Shown here: piece by piece, positions 53,858-62,740 of the stretch
Layout: the number at the start of each line of letters is the position of its first letter
Position numbering within the stretch: position 1 is the first letter of the stretch
Program-made: the position numbers and the translations under genes
NCBI RefSeq assembly: GCF_009827615.1
Contig: NZ_WTYU01000002.1
Span: 789,020 to 853,019 of the forward strand
Source of the DNA: Allopontixanthobacter confluentis
GTDB taxonomy: Bacteria; Pseudomonadota; Alphaproteobacteria; Sphingomonadales; Sphingomonadaceae
DNA length: 64,000 nt
Reading direction: 5' to 3'
The notes under the pieces: model-generated
What the model was told of the DNA's origin: nothing
Seen by the model: only the letters and a program-made list of their open reading frames with translations
Databases searched by the model: none

Positions 53858-54586
53858 TCACAGCCCCAGCACATCGCTCATGGTGTATCGGCCCGCAGGC
53901 TTGCCGATCATCCATTGTGCCGCCTTCACCGCGCCGCGGGCAAAGATCATCCGGTTTTCCGCGCTATGCGACAGGGTAATGCGCTCCTCGTCGCCTGCCA
54001 GGATAACAGAGTGGTCGCCTGCTACCGTGCCGCCGCGCAAGGCTGCAAAGCCGATTGCGCCGGTCTCGCGCGCGCCCGTGTGGCCATCACGCCCGCGTTC
54101 ACTATGCGCGGCAAGGTCAATGCCGCGCCCGGCGGCGGCTGCTTCGCCCAGCAGCAGGGCGGTGCCTGATGGTGCGTCCACTTTCATCCGGTGGTGCATT
54201 TCAACAATCTCGATATCCCAGTCATCCCCCAGGCGCTGCGCTGCCTCGCGCACGAGATGGGCCAGCAAGGTTACGCCAAGGGACGTATTGCCGGTCTGCA
54301 GTATGGCAGCGCCTCTTGCTGCTGCATCAATCGCGCCATGGTGGTTGGCCTCCAGCCCCGTGGTGCCGACCACCAGCGGCACACCGGCAGCGGTGGCCGC
54401 ATCCAGATTGGCCTGCAATGCGGCTGGCGCGGAAAAATCCACCAGCACATCGCATTGTGCGGCCAGCGCCGTAACATCGCCGCCCTGGTCGATGCCGCCG
54501 GCATAATCATGGCCGGCATCGGCAATCGCCTGCCGCAGCGCATGCCCCATTCGCCCTTCGCTGCCGATAATTGCTATTCTAGACAT
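53858..54586 (-). CDS. dapB: 4-Hydroxy-tetrahydrodipicolinate reductase
   Basis: NAD(P)H-dependent reduction step of lysine/diaminopimelate synthesis. The 242-residue protein has IAIIGSEGRMGHALRQAI, VDFSAPAALQ, VVGTTGLEA and the catalytic HHRMKVDAPSGTALLLGE (His-His and Lys, with SGTA). Slightly short for the family (about 240-270), but no key region is missing. Confidence 0.95.
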   Translation of the reverse strand: MSRIAIIGSEGRMGHALRQAIADAGHDYAGGIDQGGDVTALAAQCDVLVDFSAPAALQANLDAATAAGVPLVVGTTGLEANHHGAIDAAARGAAILQTGNTSLGVTLLAHLVREAAQRLGDDWDIEIVEMHHRMKVDAPSGTALLLGEAAAAGRGIDLAAHSERGRDGHTGARETGAIGFAALRGGTVAGDHSVILAGDEERITLSHSAENRMIFARGAVKAAQWMIGKPAGRYTMSDVLGL

Positions 54587-54612
54587 TGCGCCCCCTGATG
54601 CTGGCGTGCTTC

Positions 54613-55332
54613 ATGCGCGACATGGAAAATATTCGCAACATCGTGATCCTGACTGGCGCAGGCATCAGCGCCGAAAGCGGGATTGATACGTTCCGTTCCG
54701 AAGGCGGATTGTGGGAGCAGCACAGGGTCGAGGATGTCGCCACGCCGGAAGGTTTTGCGCGCGATCCCGATCTGGTGCTGCGCTTTTACGACATGCGCCG
54801 CGAATCGATCCAGACCAAACAGCCCAATCCCGCCCACGAGGCGCTGGCGCGGCTGGACCGGGAATGGAGCGACAGAACCGGCGGCAATCTGCTGATCGTG
54901 ACGCAGAATGTGGACGATCTGCATGAACGCGCTGGCGCAAACCGCGTGCTGCATATGCACGGGCAGCATCTGAATGCGTGGTGCACCATGTGCGATACGC
55001 GCAGCACATGGCGCGGGCCCTTGATCGACCGGCCGGCCTGCCCGGAATGCGGCGTTGCCGCGTTGCGGCCCGATGTCGTGTGGTTCGGCGAAATGCCCTA
55101 CCGGATGGACGAGATTTACGGCGCCTTGCGGCAGGCGGATCTGTTTGTTTCCATCGGCACATCAGGCGCTGTCTATCCCGCGGCGGGATTTGTGCAAGAT
55201 GCACGCGAGCTGGGCGCGCGAACGCTGGAATTGAACCTTGAGCCGAGCCAGGGTTCGCGCTGGTTTACCGAGGCACGCTATGGGCCAGCATCCCACATCG
55301 TGCCGCAATGGGTAGAGGAACTTCTGGCATGA
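54613..55332 (+). CDS. cobB: Sirtuin, NAD-dependent protein deacylase
   Basis: A 239-residue sirtuin from ATG 54613. It has the NAD-binding ILTGAGISAESGIDTFRSEGGLWE, the active-site TQNVDDLHERAGANRVLHMHG with the catalytic His, and the zinc-ribbon CTMCDTRSTWRGPLIDRPACPEC. The segment FYDMRR carries a Tyr-x-x-Arg pair, which in SIRT5/CobB-type enzymes binds succinyl and malonyl lysine, so it may be a desuccinylase. It diverges from dapB with 26 bases between. Alternative starts are TTG 54586, ATG 54598 and ATG 54622. Confidence 0.93.
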   Translation: MRDMENIRNIVILTGAGISAESGIDTFRSEGGLWEQHRVEDVATPEGFARDPDLVLRFYDMRRESIQTKQPNPAHEALARLDREWSDRTGGNLLIVTQNVDDLHERAGANRVLHMHGQHLNAWCTMCDTRSTWRGPLIDRPACPECGVAALRPDVVWFGEMPYRMDEIYGALRQADLFVSIGTSGAVYPAAGFVQDARELGARTLELNLEPSQGSRWFTEARYGPASHIVPQWVEELLA

Positions 55333-55670
55333 CACGGCATCAGGGCAGCTGCCATTGCGGCGCGATCCGGCTTGAACTGCGCGAAACACCCGTTGACGGT
55401 GCCGAATGCAACTGCAGCCTGTGCCGCCGGTCAGGCGCATTCTGGCATCATTGTTTACCCGAGGTGGTGACGGTGACCGGCGAGGCCACAGGCTATATTC
55501 AGGGCGATTGCATGCTGACCAACTGGCATTGCGGAACCTGCGGCATGAACACCCATTGGACCGCGCCGCAGGACCCGTCCTATGACCGGATGGCAGTAAA
55601 TTTGCGGATGTTTGATCCATCCCTGTGGGCGCATCTGCCGCGCCGACAGATTGATGGCGCCAGCTTCTAA
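55329..55670 (+). CDS. GFA/CENP-V domain zinc protein
   Basis: A 113-residue protein with the GFA fold zinc signatures SCHCGAIRLEL, CNCSLCRRSGAFWHH and NWHCGTCGMNTHW, giving two structural and catalytic zinc sites. Members include glutathione-dependent formaldehyde-activating enzymes, but most have unknown substrates. ATG 55329 overlaps the sirtuin stop (ATGA), suggesting coupling. Its own stop overlaps the convergent ThiF-like gene. Confidence 0.9.
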   Translation: MTRHQGSCHCGAIRLELRETPVDGAECNCSLCRRSGAFWHHCLPEVVTVTGEATGYIQGDCMLTNWHCGTCGMNTHWTAPQDPSYDRMAVNLRMFDPSLWAHLPRRQIDGASF

Positions 55671-56437
55671 CTGGCCGCACAGCCCTTGCAGGCAGGGTCT
55701 TTCGTAATGGTGAAACTGCGCATCGCAGGCTTCATCCCGTCCAGCAGATGCAACTGGCCAAATTGCGCATTGCCAAAGGCAGCCTTGCCATCCAGCACCA
55801 GCCTGATGGCCTGCATGGCGGCAAAGCTGCCGACCCAGCCCGCCATCGCGCCCAGCATGCCATCTTCGGCGCAAGTGTCGCAATCATCAGCATCAAACGC
55901 ATCGCCCACATAACAGCGGTAGCAGGGCTGATCGGGCAGATGGCCGGCAAAGGCACCCACTTGCCCCTGAAAACGCCCGACAGCAGCACTCAGTAGCGGA
56001 GTTTCCGTGGCTACGCAGGCATCGGAGACCGCAAGGCGGGTGGCAAAATTATCCGTCCCGTCCAGCACCAGATCAGCGCCGGACAAAAGACCGGGCGCAT
56101 TGGCGGTATCGATCCGGCGGGCAATCACATGGGCGGCAATTTCAGGATCAAAGCGGTCCAGCCATGCCAGCGCGCGTTCACCCTTGGGCTGGTCCGTATC
56201 GGCGGCGGTGTAAATGGTCTGGCGTTGCAGATTGCTGGCATCGACCACATCATCGTCAATCAGCGTGAGGCGGCCAATGCCGGCGGCGGCCAGATATTGG
56301 AGTGCGGGCGAACCTATGCCGCCCAAACCCACGATGACAATATGCGCTGCGCCCAGCGCAACCTGGCCTGCACCGCCCACTTCGGGCAGGATGATGTGAC
56401 GGGAAAATCTGTCGAGACGGTCAGCGGTAAGGGCCAT
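55667..56437 (-). CDS. ThiF/MoeB/HesA-family E1-like adenylyltransferase
   Basis: A 256-residue protein. The nucleotide-binding VGLGGIGSPALQYLAAAGIGRLTLIDDDVVDASNLQRQTIY block and the DGTDNFATRLAVSDACV segment are the E1 signatures. Zinc ligands are spread as two Cys-x-x-Cys pairs: CYRC is present, DDCDTC lies in the middle, and CKGC at the C-terminus. The catalytic Cys region is not clearly identified. Neighbours are not thiamine or molybdopterin genes, so the modified partner is unknown. Its stop overlaps the convergent GFA gene by three bases. Confidence 0.88.
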   Translation of the reverse strand: MALTADRLDRFSRHIILPEVGGAGQVALGAAHIVIVGLGGIGSPALQYLAAAGIGRLTLIDDDVVDASNLQRQTIYTAADTDQPKGERALAWLDRFDPEIAAHVIARRIDTANAPGLLSGADLVLDGTDNFATRLAVSDACVATETPLLSAAVGRFQGQVGAFAGHLPDQPCYRCYVGDAFDADDCDTCAEDGMLGAMAGWVGSFAAMQAIRLVLDGKAAFGNAQFGQLHLLDGMKPAMRSFTITKDPACKGCAAS

Positions 56438-56460
56438 ATCGGACCCTTACCGCAGTTTGG

Positions 56461-57951
56461 TCAGGATTCCAGCTGCCTGAGCAGGCTGCGAACATCGCCA
56501 TCCATATCCGCATCGCGGGTGCGCAGGTCTTCGATCAGGCGCACTGCGTGGATGACCGTGGAATGGTCACGCCCGCCGAATTTGCGGCCGATTTCAGGAT
56601 AGCTGCGCGGGGTCAGCACCTTCGACAGATACATCGCCACCTGGCGCGGGCGGACCACGGCGCGCGCACGGCGCTTGCTCGACATTTCGGAACGGTCGAT
56701 GCGGTAGAACTGGCATACGGTCCGCTGGATTTCGTCAATCGTGATCCGGCGGCGATTGGCTGACAGAATATCGGTCAGCTGTTCTTCGGCCAGTTGCAGC
56801 GACACGGTCTGACCGGTCAGCTGGGCATAGGCAATCAGCTTGTTGAGGCCGCCCACCAACTCGCGCACATTGCGGGTGATGGTGCGGGCCAGAAATTCGA
56901 TCACATCGCCCGGCACTTCCAGCGGAGCAAAGCGGGTGAGCTTCGATTCGAGGATCTTGCGGCGCAATTCGATGTCGGCAGGCTGGATATCGGCAACCAG
57001 CCCCATCGACAAGCGGCTCAGCAGGCGTGGTTCCACCCCGTCCAGTGCCTGTGGTGCCCGGTCCGCAGCGAACACCAGCCGCTTGCCTTCGGCCAGCAGC
57101 GCATCGATGGTGTAGAGCAGTTCTTCCTGTGCAGAAGCCTTGCCGATGATGAACTGGATATCATCCACCAGCAGCAGGTCGAAACTGCGCAGGCGGGCCT
57201 TGAATTCCATCATCTGGTTCTGTTTCAACGCCTGGACGAATTCCACCATGAACCGTTCTGCACTGCAGTAGAAAATGCGGGCCCGCGGGTGCGATGCCAG
57301 ATAGGAATGGCCAATGGCGTGCAGCAGATGCGTCTTGCCCTGGCCGGTTGCGGCCTTGAGGTAGAGCGGGCTGAACTGCGGGGTTTCCGTGGCGGCCATG
57401 CGCTGCGCTGCATTGCAGCCCAGAACATTGTTTTCACCCGTTACAAACGCTGCGAAGGTCAGTGACGGGTCAAGCCCGACAGATGATGTGAAGCCCTGTT
57501 CGCCAATGGTGCCGGCGGCCACCGCGATCATGGAAGAATCGCCGTCATTCGCCGGGTTGCGTCCGCCATGATACATGACATTGCTGCCAATGCCGCCAAG
57601 GCTCATTTCCGGAAGTTTGCGGCGGCCGGGGTGCACCTGAATGCGCACGTTCCTGACTTCGCTGCGGGCAATCTTCCAGGCGAGGGACAAACGGTCCGCA
57701 AACCGGTCCTGCACCCAATTGGCGGAGAAATCCGTCGGCAGATAAAGATCGAGAGTGCCGGTATCCTTGCAGAACCCGCCCAGCTGGATCGGTTTGATCC
57801 ACTGGCTGTGCAACTGGTGGCCTAGATCCTTGCGCAGGCCCTGGCTGATGTCTGACCAATCGGCCGCCAGGTTTACTGCTTCGAGATCTTCCATTGTGTT
57901 ATCGTTGCCCTTACGTTTTTCCGCGCCCGCACCGCTATCTTTGCTTGCCAT
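56461..57951 (-). CDS. dnaA: Chromosomal replication initiator protein DnaA
   Basis: Binds DnaA boxes at the origin and opens DNA. The 496-residue protein has domain I (AADWSDISQGLRKDLGHQLHSQWI), a flexible linker, the AAA module (AATGQGKTHLLHAIGH, LLLVDDIQFI, PRLLSRLSMGLVADI) and the DNA-binding C-terminus (RQVAMYLSKVLTPRSYPEIGRKFGGRDHSTVIHAVRLIEDL). The start may be ATG 57951, as annotated, or the internal ATG 57894, which matches the usual family beginning at Glu-Asp-Leu-Glu. It is preceded by a long control region. Confidence 0.97.
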   Translation of the reverse strand: MASKDSGAGAEKRKGNDNTMEDLEAVNLAADWSDISQGLRKDLGHQLHSQWIKPIQLGGFCKDTGTLDLYLPTDFSANWVQDRFADRLSLAWKIARSEVRNVRIQVHPGRRKLPEMSLGGIGSNVMYHGGRNPANDGDSSMIAVAAGTIGEQGFTSSVGLDPSLTFAAFVTGENNVLGCNAAQRMAATETPQFSPLYLKAATGQGKTHLLHAIGHSYLASHPRARIFYCSAERFMVEFVQALKQNQMMEFKARLRSFDLLLVDDIQFIIGKASAQEELLYTIDALLAEGKRLVFAADRAPQALDGVEPRLLSRLSMGLVADIQPADIELRRKILESKLTRFAPLEVPGDVIEFLARTITRNVRELVGGLNKLIAYAQLTGQTVSLQLAEEQLTDILSANRRRITIDEIQRTVCQFYRIDRSEMSSKRRARAVVRPRQVAMYLSKVLTPRSYPEIGRKFGGRDHSTVIHAVRLIEDLRTRDADMDGDVRSLLRQLES

Positions 57952-58330
57952 CGACTATCCAGATCCCAACCAGCCGGTTTTGACACCGGCGTCCCCTAAA
58001 ACCCGCGACTGGCATGGCTTCGCCAAACACGGAAAACGGTTTTCCCCGTGCTGCCCCCCAGCGACCAGTGATGTAAAAGCACGAACTGTCCAGTTTCGCG
58101 CCATGGGCCGTTCAGCGCCATGGACTGTGTTATGAACCGGTTTGCCGGTGACGCAAGAGCATTAGCTGTAAAAAATCCGAAATAAAGCTGTTGACTCAAG
58201 TCAAGCCCGCAGGCCGCCGTATAAAGCCCTGAATTCCCCCGTTTCTGGCCTCTAAAAGAGTGCGAATCGCGGGGTATCCTAGGCTTATCAAAGCCATTCT
58301 TTAGGGCTGACGGTGTAGTCGCAATGAAAC
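57952..58330 (-). other. dnaA upstream control region
   Basis: About 380 bases between the rpsT terminator and dnaA. Visible features: GANTC at 58193-58197 and 58264-58268, a TTGACT-CA-AGTCAA inverted repeat at 58191-58204, a 6-bp hairpin GCCGGT/ACCGGC at 57973-57990 in the probable leader, and TTGCGT with TAACAC 18 bases apart on the minus strand near 58128-58157, a weak promoter candidate. No DnaA boxes (TTATCCACA) are seen, so I do not call an origin. Confidence 0.5.
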
Positions 58331-58361
58331 AAAAAGGGCCGATGCCATTGGCACCGACCCT
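58331..58361 (-). terminator. Terminator downstream of rpsT
   Basis: On the minus strand a 12-bp stem (AGGGTCGGTGCC with GGCATCGGCCCT, two G-U pairs), a three-base loop and five T. It lies about 125 bases after the rpsT stop and separates rpsT from dnaA. Confidence 0.88.
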
Positions 58362-58487
58362 AATTCAATTTCATCCGGGTAAAGTCCCGTATTTCACAAG
58401 CTGGATTCGGGCCGATACTTTGGCAAAATGCCGGGGCGAATCGCGATTCGCCCAAAGCGTTGCGCCGAATACCAGCCGATGCGCTGC

Positions 58488-58748
58488 TTAAAGCGCAGAT
58501 ACCCGCTTCGACAGGCGCGACAATTTGCGCGACGCTGTGTTCTTGTGCATCACGCCGCGGGCAACACCGCGTGCCAGTTCTGGCTGCGCAGCTTTCAGGG
58601 CGTCCTGAGCAACAGTCTTGTCGCCGCCTTCAATGGCCACTTCGACCTTCTTCACGAAGTTACGAATGCGGCTCATGCGCGCGCCATTGATTTCGGCGCG
58701 GCGATCGTTGCGGCGGATACGTTTACGGGCTTGCGGCGTGTTGGCCAT
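58488..58748 (-). CDS. rpsT: 30S ribosomal protein S20
   Basis: An 86-residue basic protein, [35 protein letters not shown] onward, with the helical S20 pattern ([38 protein letters not shown]). It lies upstream of dnaA in the order seen in other alphaproteobacteria. Confidence 0.97.
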   Translation of the reverse strand: MANTPQARKRIRRNDRRAEINGARMSRIRNFVKKVEVAIEGGDKTVAQDALKAAQPELARGVARGVMHKNTASRKLSRLSKRVSAL

Positions 58749-58976
58749 GTCTGTCCTTTGTCGGGCCGCCTTGGAAGCGGCCGGAATTCTTGAATTTGTA
58801 AAATCGAAAAGCGGCAGTTTCCCGCCGGAAAGCGCGCCCCTTAACCAGCCACTTGCGAATCGTCAATGTTTGTTTGGCGCGGCCGCAACCTTAGTATGGC
58901 CCCAGTCTGGGCTCAGTGTGGACCCAGTATCCCCCTCCATGGCCATCTTTTGCAGGCATCAGGCCGCCAACCGCCA

Positions 58977-59792
58977 CTATTTCTGGCATATCGGGCAGAA
59001 CCAGGTGCTTCTTCCGCCCTGCACAATACGCTTTATCGTGCCGCCATCGCCGCGCTTGCAGGCCTCATTCTCACGGCCATAGACATCGAATCGGGTGGCG
59101 AAATAACCCAGTTCACCATCAGGCCGCGCATAGTCACGCAAGGTCGAGCCGCCATCTTCGATCGATTGCAGCAATACGCTGCGAATGGCGGGCACCAGCC
59201 GGGCGAGCGCCGCGCGGCTGACTCTGCCGCCTGCCTTGGTCGGGCGTATTTGCGCCCGGAACAGCGCTTCGCAGACATATATATTGCCCAGGCCCGCCAC
59301 GATGCGCTGATCCAGCAGCAGCAGCTTGATCGCCTGTTTGCGCCCCAGCAGTGCGGTTTTGAGATGATCTACCGTCAAATCCGGCCCCAGTGGCTCTGGC
59401 CCCATCGCGGCAAAGGAAGGCCAGCTATCCAGCGTGGCGGTATCTGCCAGATCGACCCAGCCGAATCGCCGCGGATCGCACAGGGCGAAACGGCTGTTGG
59501 CGGTTTCGATCACGAAATGATCATGCTTGTCGTCATCTGCCGGATCGATTCGCCAGCGCCCGCTCATCCCCAGATGGAAAATGAGGCTGCGGTCACGGTC
59601 GGTATGGATGATCCCATATTTGGCGCGGCGAGCAAGGCCGGTGACCGTCGCGCCCGTCATCGTTTGCACCAGATCCACCGGAAACGGGCGGCGCATATCC
59701 GGGCGGTTGACTGCTGCGAGCACAATGCGTTGCCCGTCGAGGAACCGCGCGAGGCCGCGAACCGTTGTTTCTACTTCAGGCAGTTCAGGCAT
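58977..59792 (-). CDS. mutM: Formamidopyrimidine-DNA glycosylase (MutM) with altered zinc finger
   Basis: Removes 8-oxoguanine and formamidopyrimidines. The 271-residue protein starts MPELPEVETTVRGL, with the N-terminal Pro nucleophile after Met removal and catalytic Glu, and contains FHLGMSGRWRI, CDPRRFGWVDL and LDQRIVAGLGNIYVCEALFRAQIRP. In the C-terminal zinc finger the first Cys-x-x-Cys is changed: Ala-Cys-Lys-Arg-Gly-Asp-Gly-Gly, so only one Cys remains, while FCPICQK is intact. ATG 59792 fits the conserved beginning. Confidence 0.93.
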   Translation of the reverse strand: MPELPEVETTVRGLARFLDGQRIVLAAVNRPDMRRPFPVDLVQTMTGATVTGLARRAKYGIIHTDRDRSLIFHLGMSGRWRIDPADDDKHDHFVIETANSRFALCDPRRFGWVDLADTATLDSWPSFAAMGPEPLGPDLTVDHLKTALLGRKQAIKLLLLDQRIVAGLGNIYVCEALFRAQIRPTKAGGRVSRAALARLVPAIRSVLLQSIEDGGSTLRDYARPDGELGYFATRFDVYGRENEACKRGDGGTIKRIVQGGRSTWFCPICQK

Positions 59793-59907
59793 CAGCTTCC
59801 TGCAAATTGCGGGGTCATAAATTGCGCAATGGCATAATCCGGGCATCGCTGTCTGCACATGCAAGTCCGAATAGACGGCACATCACGTTCCGGCTAGGGA
59901 GCCGCGC

Positions 59908-60639
59908 ATGAGTGAAAAGGTTTCTTTCGGCTATAAAGAAGTCGACGTGGAGGAAAAGACCGCCCTGGTGGGTGAGGTGTTTTCCAATGTGGCAGCAAAA
60001 TACGACATCATGAACGATGCCATGTCAGGCGGCATGCACCGTTTGTGGAAGGACCGCTTCGTGCGGCGGGTGAAGCCGCAGCATGGCGAGATAATCCTGG
60101 ATATGGCGGGCGGCACGGGCGACATTGCTTTTCGCATGGAAGCCAGGGGCGCCCAGGTAACGGTGTCTGACATCAACCAGGAAATGCTGGATGTGGGTAT
60201 CGAACGCGCGATGGAACGCGGCATCGACAGCCTTGTCTGGTCGCGCCAGAATGCGGAAGGACTGACCTTTTCTTCCGCCACCTTCGATGCCTACACCATT
60301 GCCTTTGGCATCCGGAACGTGACCCATATCGACCGCGCTCTCGCAGAAGCCCACCGCGTGCTGAAGCATGGCGGGCGGTTCTACTGCCTCGAATTTTCGA
60401 CCACGCAGTGGCCGGGCTTCAAGGAAATGTACGATCTTTATTCGCACCGGCTGATGCCCAAGATCGGCAAGATCATTGCCGATGACGAGGACAGCTATCG
60501 CTATCTGGCGGAATCGATTCGGAAATTCCCCAAGATGCCTGAATTCGAAAGCATGATTCGCGCTGCAGGCTTTGCCCGCACGCGGGTAGAGCCGATTCTG
60601 GGCGGGGCAGTTGCCATCCATTCAGGCTGGAAAATCTGA
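59908..60639 (+). CDS. ubiE: Ubiquinone/menaquinone biosynthesis C-methyltransferase
   Basis: SAM-dependent C-methylation of demethylquinones. The 243-residue protein has GYKEVDVEEKTALVGEVFSNVAAKYDIMNDAMSGGMHRLWK, SAM site ILDMAGGTGDIAF, and AFGIRNVTHIDRALAEAHRVLKHGGRFYCLEFST, all standard UbiE blocks. The stop is five bases before the ubiB start. Confidence 0.96.
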   Translation: MSEKVSFGYKEVDVEEKTALVGEVFSNVAAKYDIMNDAMSGGMHRLWKDRFVRRVKPQHGEIILDMAGGTGDIAFRMEARGAQVTVSDINQEMLDVGIERAMERGIDSLVWSRQNAEGLTFSSATFDAYTIAFGIRNVTHIDRALAEAHRVLKHGGRFYCLEFSTTQWPGFKEMYDLYSHRLMPKIGKIIADDEDSYRYLAESIRKFPKMPEFESMIRAAGFARTRVEPILGGAVAIHSGWKI

Positions 60640-60643
60640 CCCT

Positions 60644-62200
60644 GTGACCCGGCCTGCCACCCATATCTGGCGGCTCCTGAAATGGGGCCGGACATTGGCG
60701 AAACACGGCGCGCTGCGGGGGATCGAGCGTGATCCCAATACCCCGCCGCAAGTCCAGCGGCTGGCGCGGATTGCGCGGTTTGGCACTTTCCAGCCCCGCC
60801 AGCCTGACTATGCCGGGGCGTTCTTCGATATTGGCCCTGCGGCGATCAAGCTGGGCCAATCACTTGCCACCCGGCCCGACCTGGTGGGCGAGGAAGCGGC
60901 GCGTAATCTGCTGTCCCTGCAGGACAGCCTGCCGCCGGTTGATTTCGAGCAGATAAAGAATGCCATCGAAGCCAGCTTTGGCAGACCGATTGACGCGCTT
61001 TATTCCTATATTGATCCAGACCCGGTGGGCGCTGCATCCATTGCGCAGGTCCACCGCGCGGTAACCACTGACGGTGTCGAGGTGGCAGTAAAGGTGCTGC
61101 GCCCCGGCATTCGTGAACGGTTCGAGCGCGACATTGCGACGTATGAATGGGCGGCTGCCCATCTTGAGGCGCTGGGCGGCGAAGCCAGGCGCCTGCGCCC
61201 GCGCCTGACGATTGCCAATTTCCAGCGCTGGACCAACCGCGAGCTGGACCTGCGCCGCGAAGCTGCGTCTGCCAGTGAATTGTCAGACAGCATGAAAGCT
61301 GTCGAAGGCTATGAAATCCCCACCATCGACTGGGACCGCACCAATGGGCGCGTGATGACCGTGGAATGGGTCGATGGGGTCAAGATCAGCAATCGCGAAG
61401 CGCTGATTGCGGCAGGCCATGATCTGCCGGCATTGGCCCAGCGGCTGGTGCTGGCGTTTCTGACGCAGGCCATCAGCGGCGGGTTTTTCCATGCCGACAT
61501 GCATCAGGGCAATCTGTTCGTGCGGGCAGATGGCACCATCGTGGCGATTGATTTTGGCATCATGGGCAGGATTGACCGGCGCGCGCGGGCGTGGCTGGCG
61601 GAAATACTCTATGGGCTGACCACCGGTAATTACCGCCGTGTCGCGGAAATCCATTTCGAAGCGCAATATGTGCCGAGCTACCATTCAGTCGATGAATTCG
61701 CCACGGCCCTGCGCGCGGTGGGCGAACCGATGCGCGGCAAGCCGGTGAGCGAATTGAGCGTGGGCCAGATGCTGGACGGGCTGTTTGCCATCACCCGTGA
61801 TTTTGACATGCAGACCCAGCCGCATTTGTTGCTGCTGCAAAAAACCATGGTCATGGTCGAAGGCATCGCCACCCAGCTCGACCCGCAGATCAACATGTGG
61901 GACGTTTCCGCGCCCTTCGTGCGCGGCTGGATACGCGATGAACTGGGCCCTGAATCGGCCTTGGCTGATCGCATCCGCGAAGATACCGACACGCTGATGC
62001 GGATACCGGCGCTGATCCGCCGGCTGGAAGAACAATATCCCCCGCGCGGCGGTGCGCCCGAAACGCCGCCGCTGCCCGACATCGAACTGATGTGGGACAG
62101 CCGCGTGAAACGCGCCCGCACCTGGCCAGGCTACGTCTTTGCGGGCCTGGCCGGCGCAGGCGCTGTTGCAGGCGCACTGGCAGGGGGATGGATTGGTTAG
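60644..62200 (+). CDS. ubiB: UbiB protein kinase-like ATPase of ubiquinone biosynthesis
   Basis: A 518-residue membrane-associated atypical kinase/ATPase that supports the coenzyme Q complex. Diagnostic motifs: PAAIKLGQSLATRPDLV (Lys-x-Gly-Gln), VAVKVLRPGIRERFERDI (nucleotide Lys), GGFFHADMHQGNLFV and IAIDFGIMG, and a C-terminal hydrophobic helix pair after residue 485 (YVFAGLAGAGAVAGALAGG). The GTG start at 60644 is preferred; the upstream extension lies in ubiE. Confidence 0.96.
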   Translation: MTRPATHIWRLLKWGRTLAKHGALRGIERDPNTPPQVQRLARIARFGTFQPRQPDYAGAFFDIGPAAIKLGQSLATRPDLVGEEAARNLLSLQDSLPPVDFEQIKNAIEASFGRPIDALYSYIDPDPVGAASIAQVHRAVTTDGVEVAVKVLRPGIRERFERDIATYEWAAAHLEALGGEARRLRPRLTIANFQRWTNRELDLRREAASASELSDSMKAVEGYEIPTIDWDRTNGRVMTVEWVDGVKISNREALIAAGHDLPALAQRLVLAFLTQAISGGFFHADMHQGNLFVRADGTIVAIDFGIMGRIDRRARAWLAEILYGLTTGNYRRVAEIHFEAQYVPSYHSVDEFATALRAVGEPMRGKPVSELSVGQMLDGLFAITRDFDMQTQPHLLLLQKTMVMVEGIATQLDPQINMWDVSAPFVRGWIRDELGPESALADRIREDTDTLMRIPALIRRLEEQYPPRGGAPETPPLPDIELMWDSRVKRARTWPGYVFAGLAGAGAVAGALAGGWIG

Positions 62201-62598
62201 GCTGCGTCTTGTGAAGTGAAGGCTGTGTGGGGCAGCAAGCGGCTGCCCATCAGGCACAGTACCACCGCAATCGCTTCGACCAACATGGGCATCCAGTAAT
62301 TTTCATAAGCGCCGACGCTGACGAGGTTCACCAGACGGCCAATAAAAGCGATGCCGAACAGTGCGGCCGACACCAGCAGCGGGTCGCCTTTGCGCTTCCA
62401 TGCGCCCCAGATCATGCAGCCACCTGCCACCACGAAAAACGCGGTAAAATCGGCCCGCAGGCTGGCACGCCCCATTGCGCCATCCGGTATCACGCCGAAA
62501 TCGGCCCCGGCTGTGGCCGGGTCCAGCAGGAAACCCATGCCGATAAACAGAAACATCAATCCGCCGGCAAACAGCAGCGCAGTCAAGATCAGTCGCAT
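62197..62598 (-). CDS. DUF4345-like small membrane protein
   Basis: A 133-residue protein with four hydrophobic helices and the DUF4345-like outline: LFIGMGFLLDPATAGADFGVIPDGAMGRASLRADFTAFFVVAGGCMIWGAWKRKG. Function unknown. Its stop overlaps the ubiB stop on the opposite strand. It faces coaBC over a 142-base gap. Confidence 0.8.
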   Translation of the reverse strand: MRLILTALLFAGGLMFLFIGMGFLLDPATAGADFGVIPDGAMGRASLRADFTAFFVVAGGCMIWGAWKRKGDPLLVSAALFGIAFIGRLVNLVSVGAYENYWMPMLVEAIAVVLCLMGSRLLPHTAFTSQDAA

Positions 62599-62740
62599 AT
62601 GGTTTTCTCCCCTGCATCGGGCTTACACTGCAGTCCGGCAAAACCGCTAGGCAAAACTTAACCACTATGTTGCAGGGGTGACATGGGGTCATACGCGCGG
62701 CTAAGCAGACTGCGTGCTAGATACATTGGGGAGACCTGCC

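Noticed and set aside
57952-58487. Chromosomal origin next to dnaA
   Set aside because: No cluster of DnaA boxes or AT-rich unwinding element is visible.
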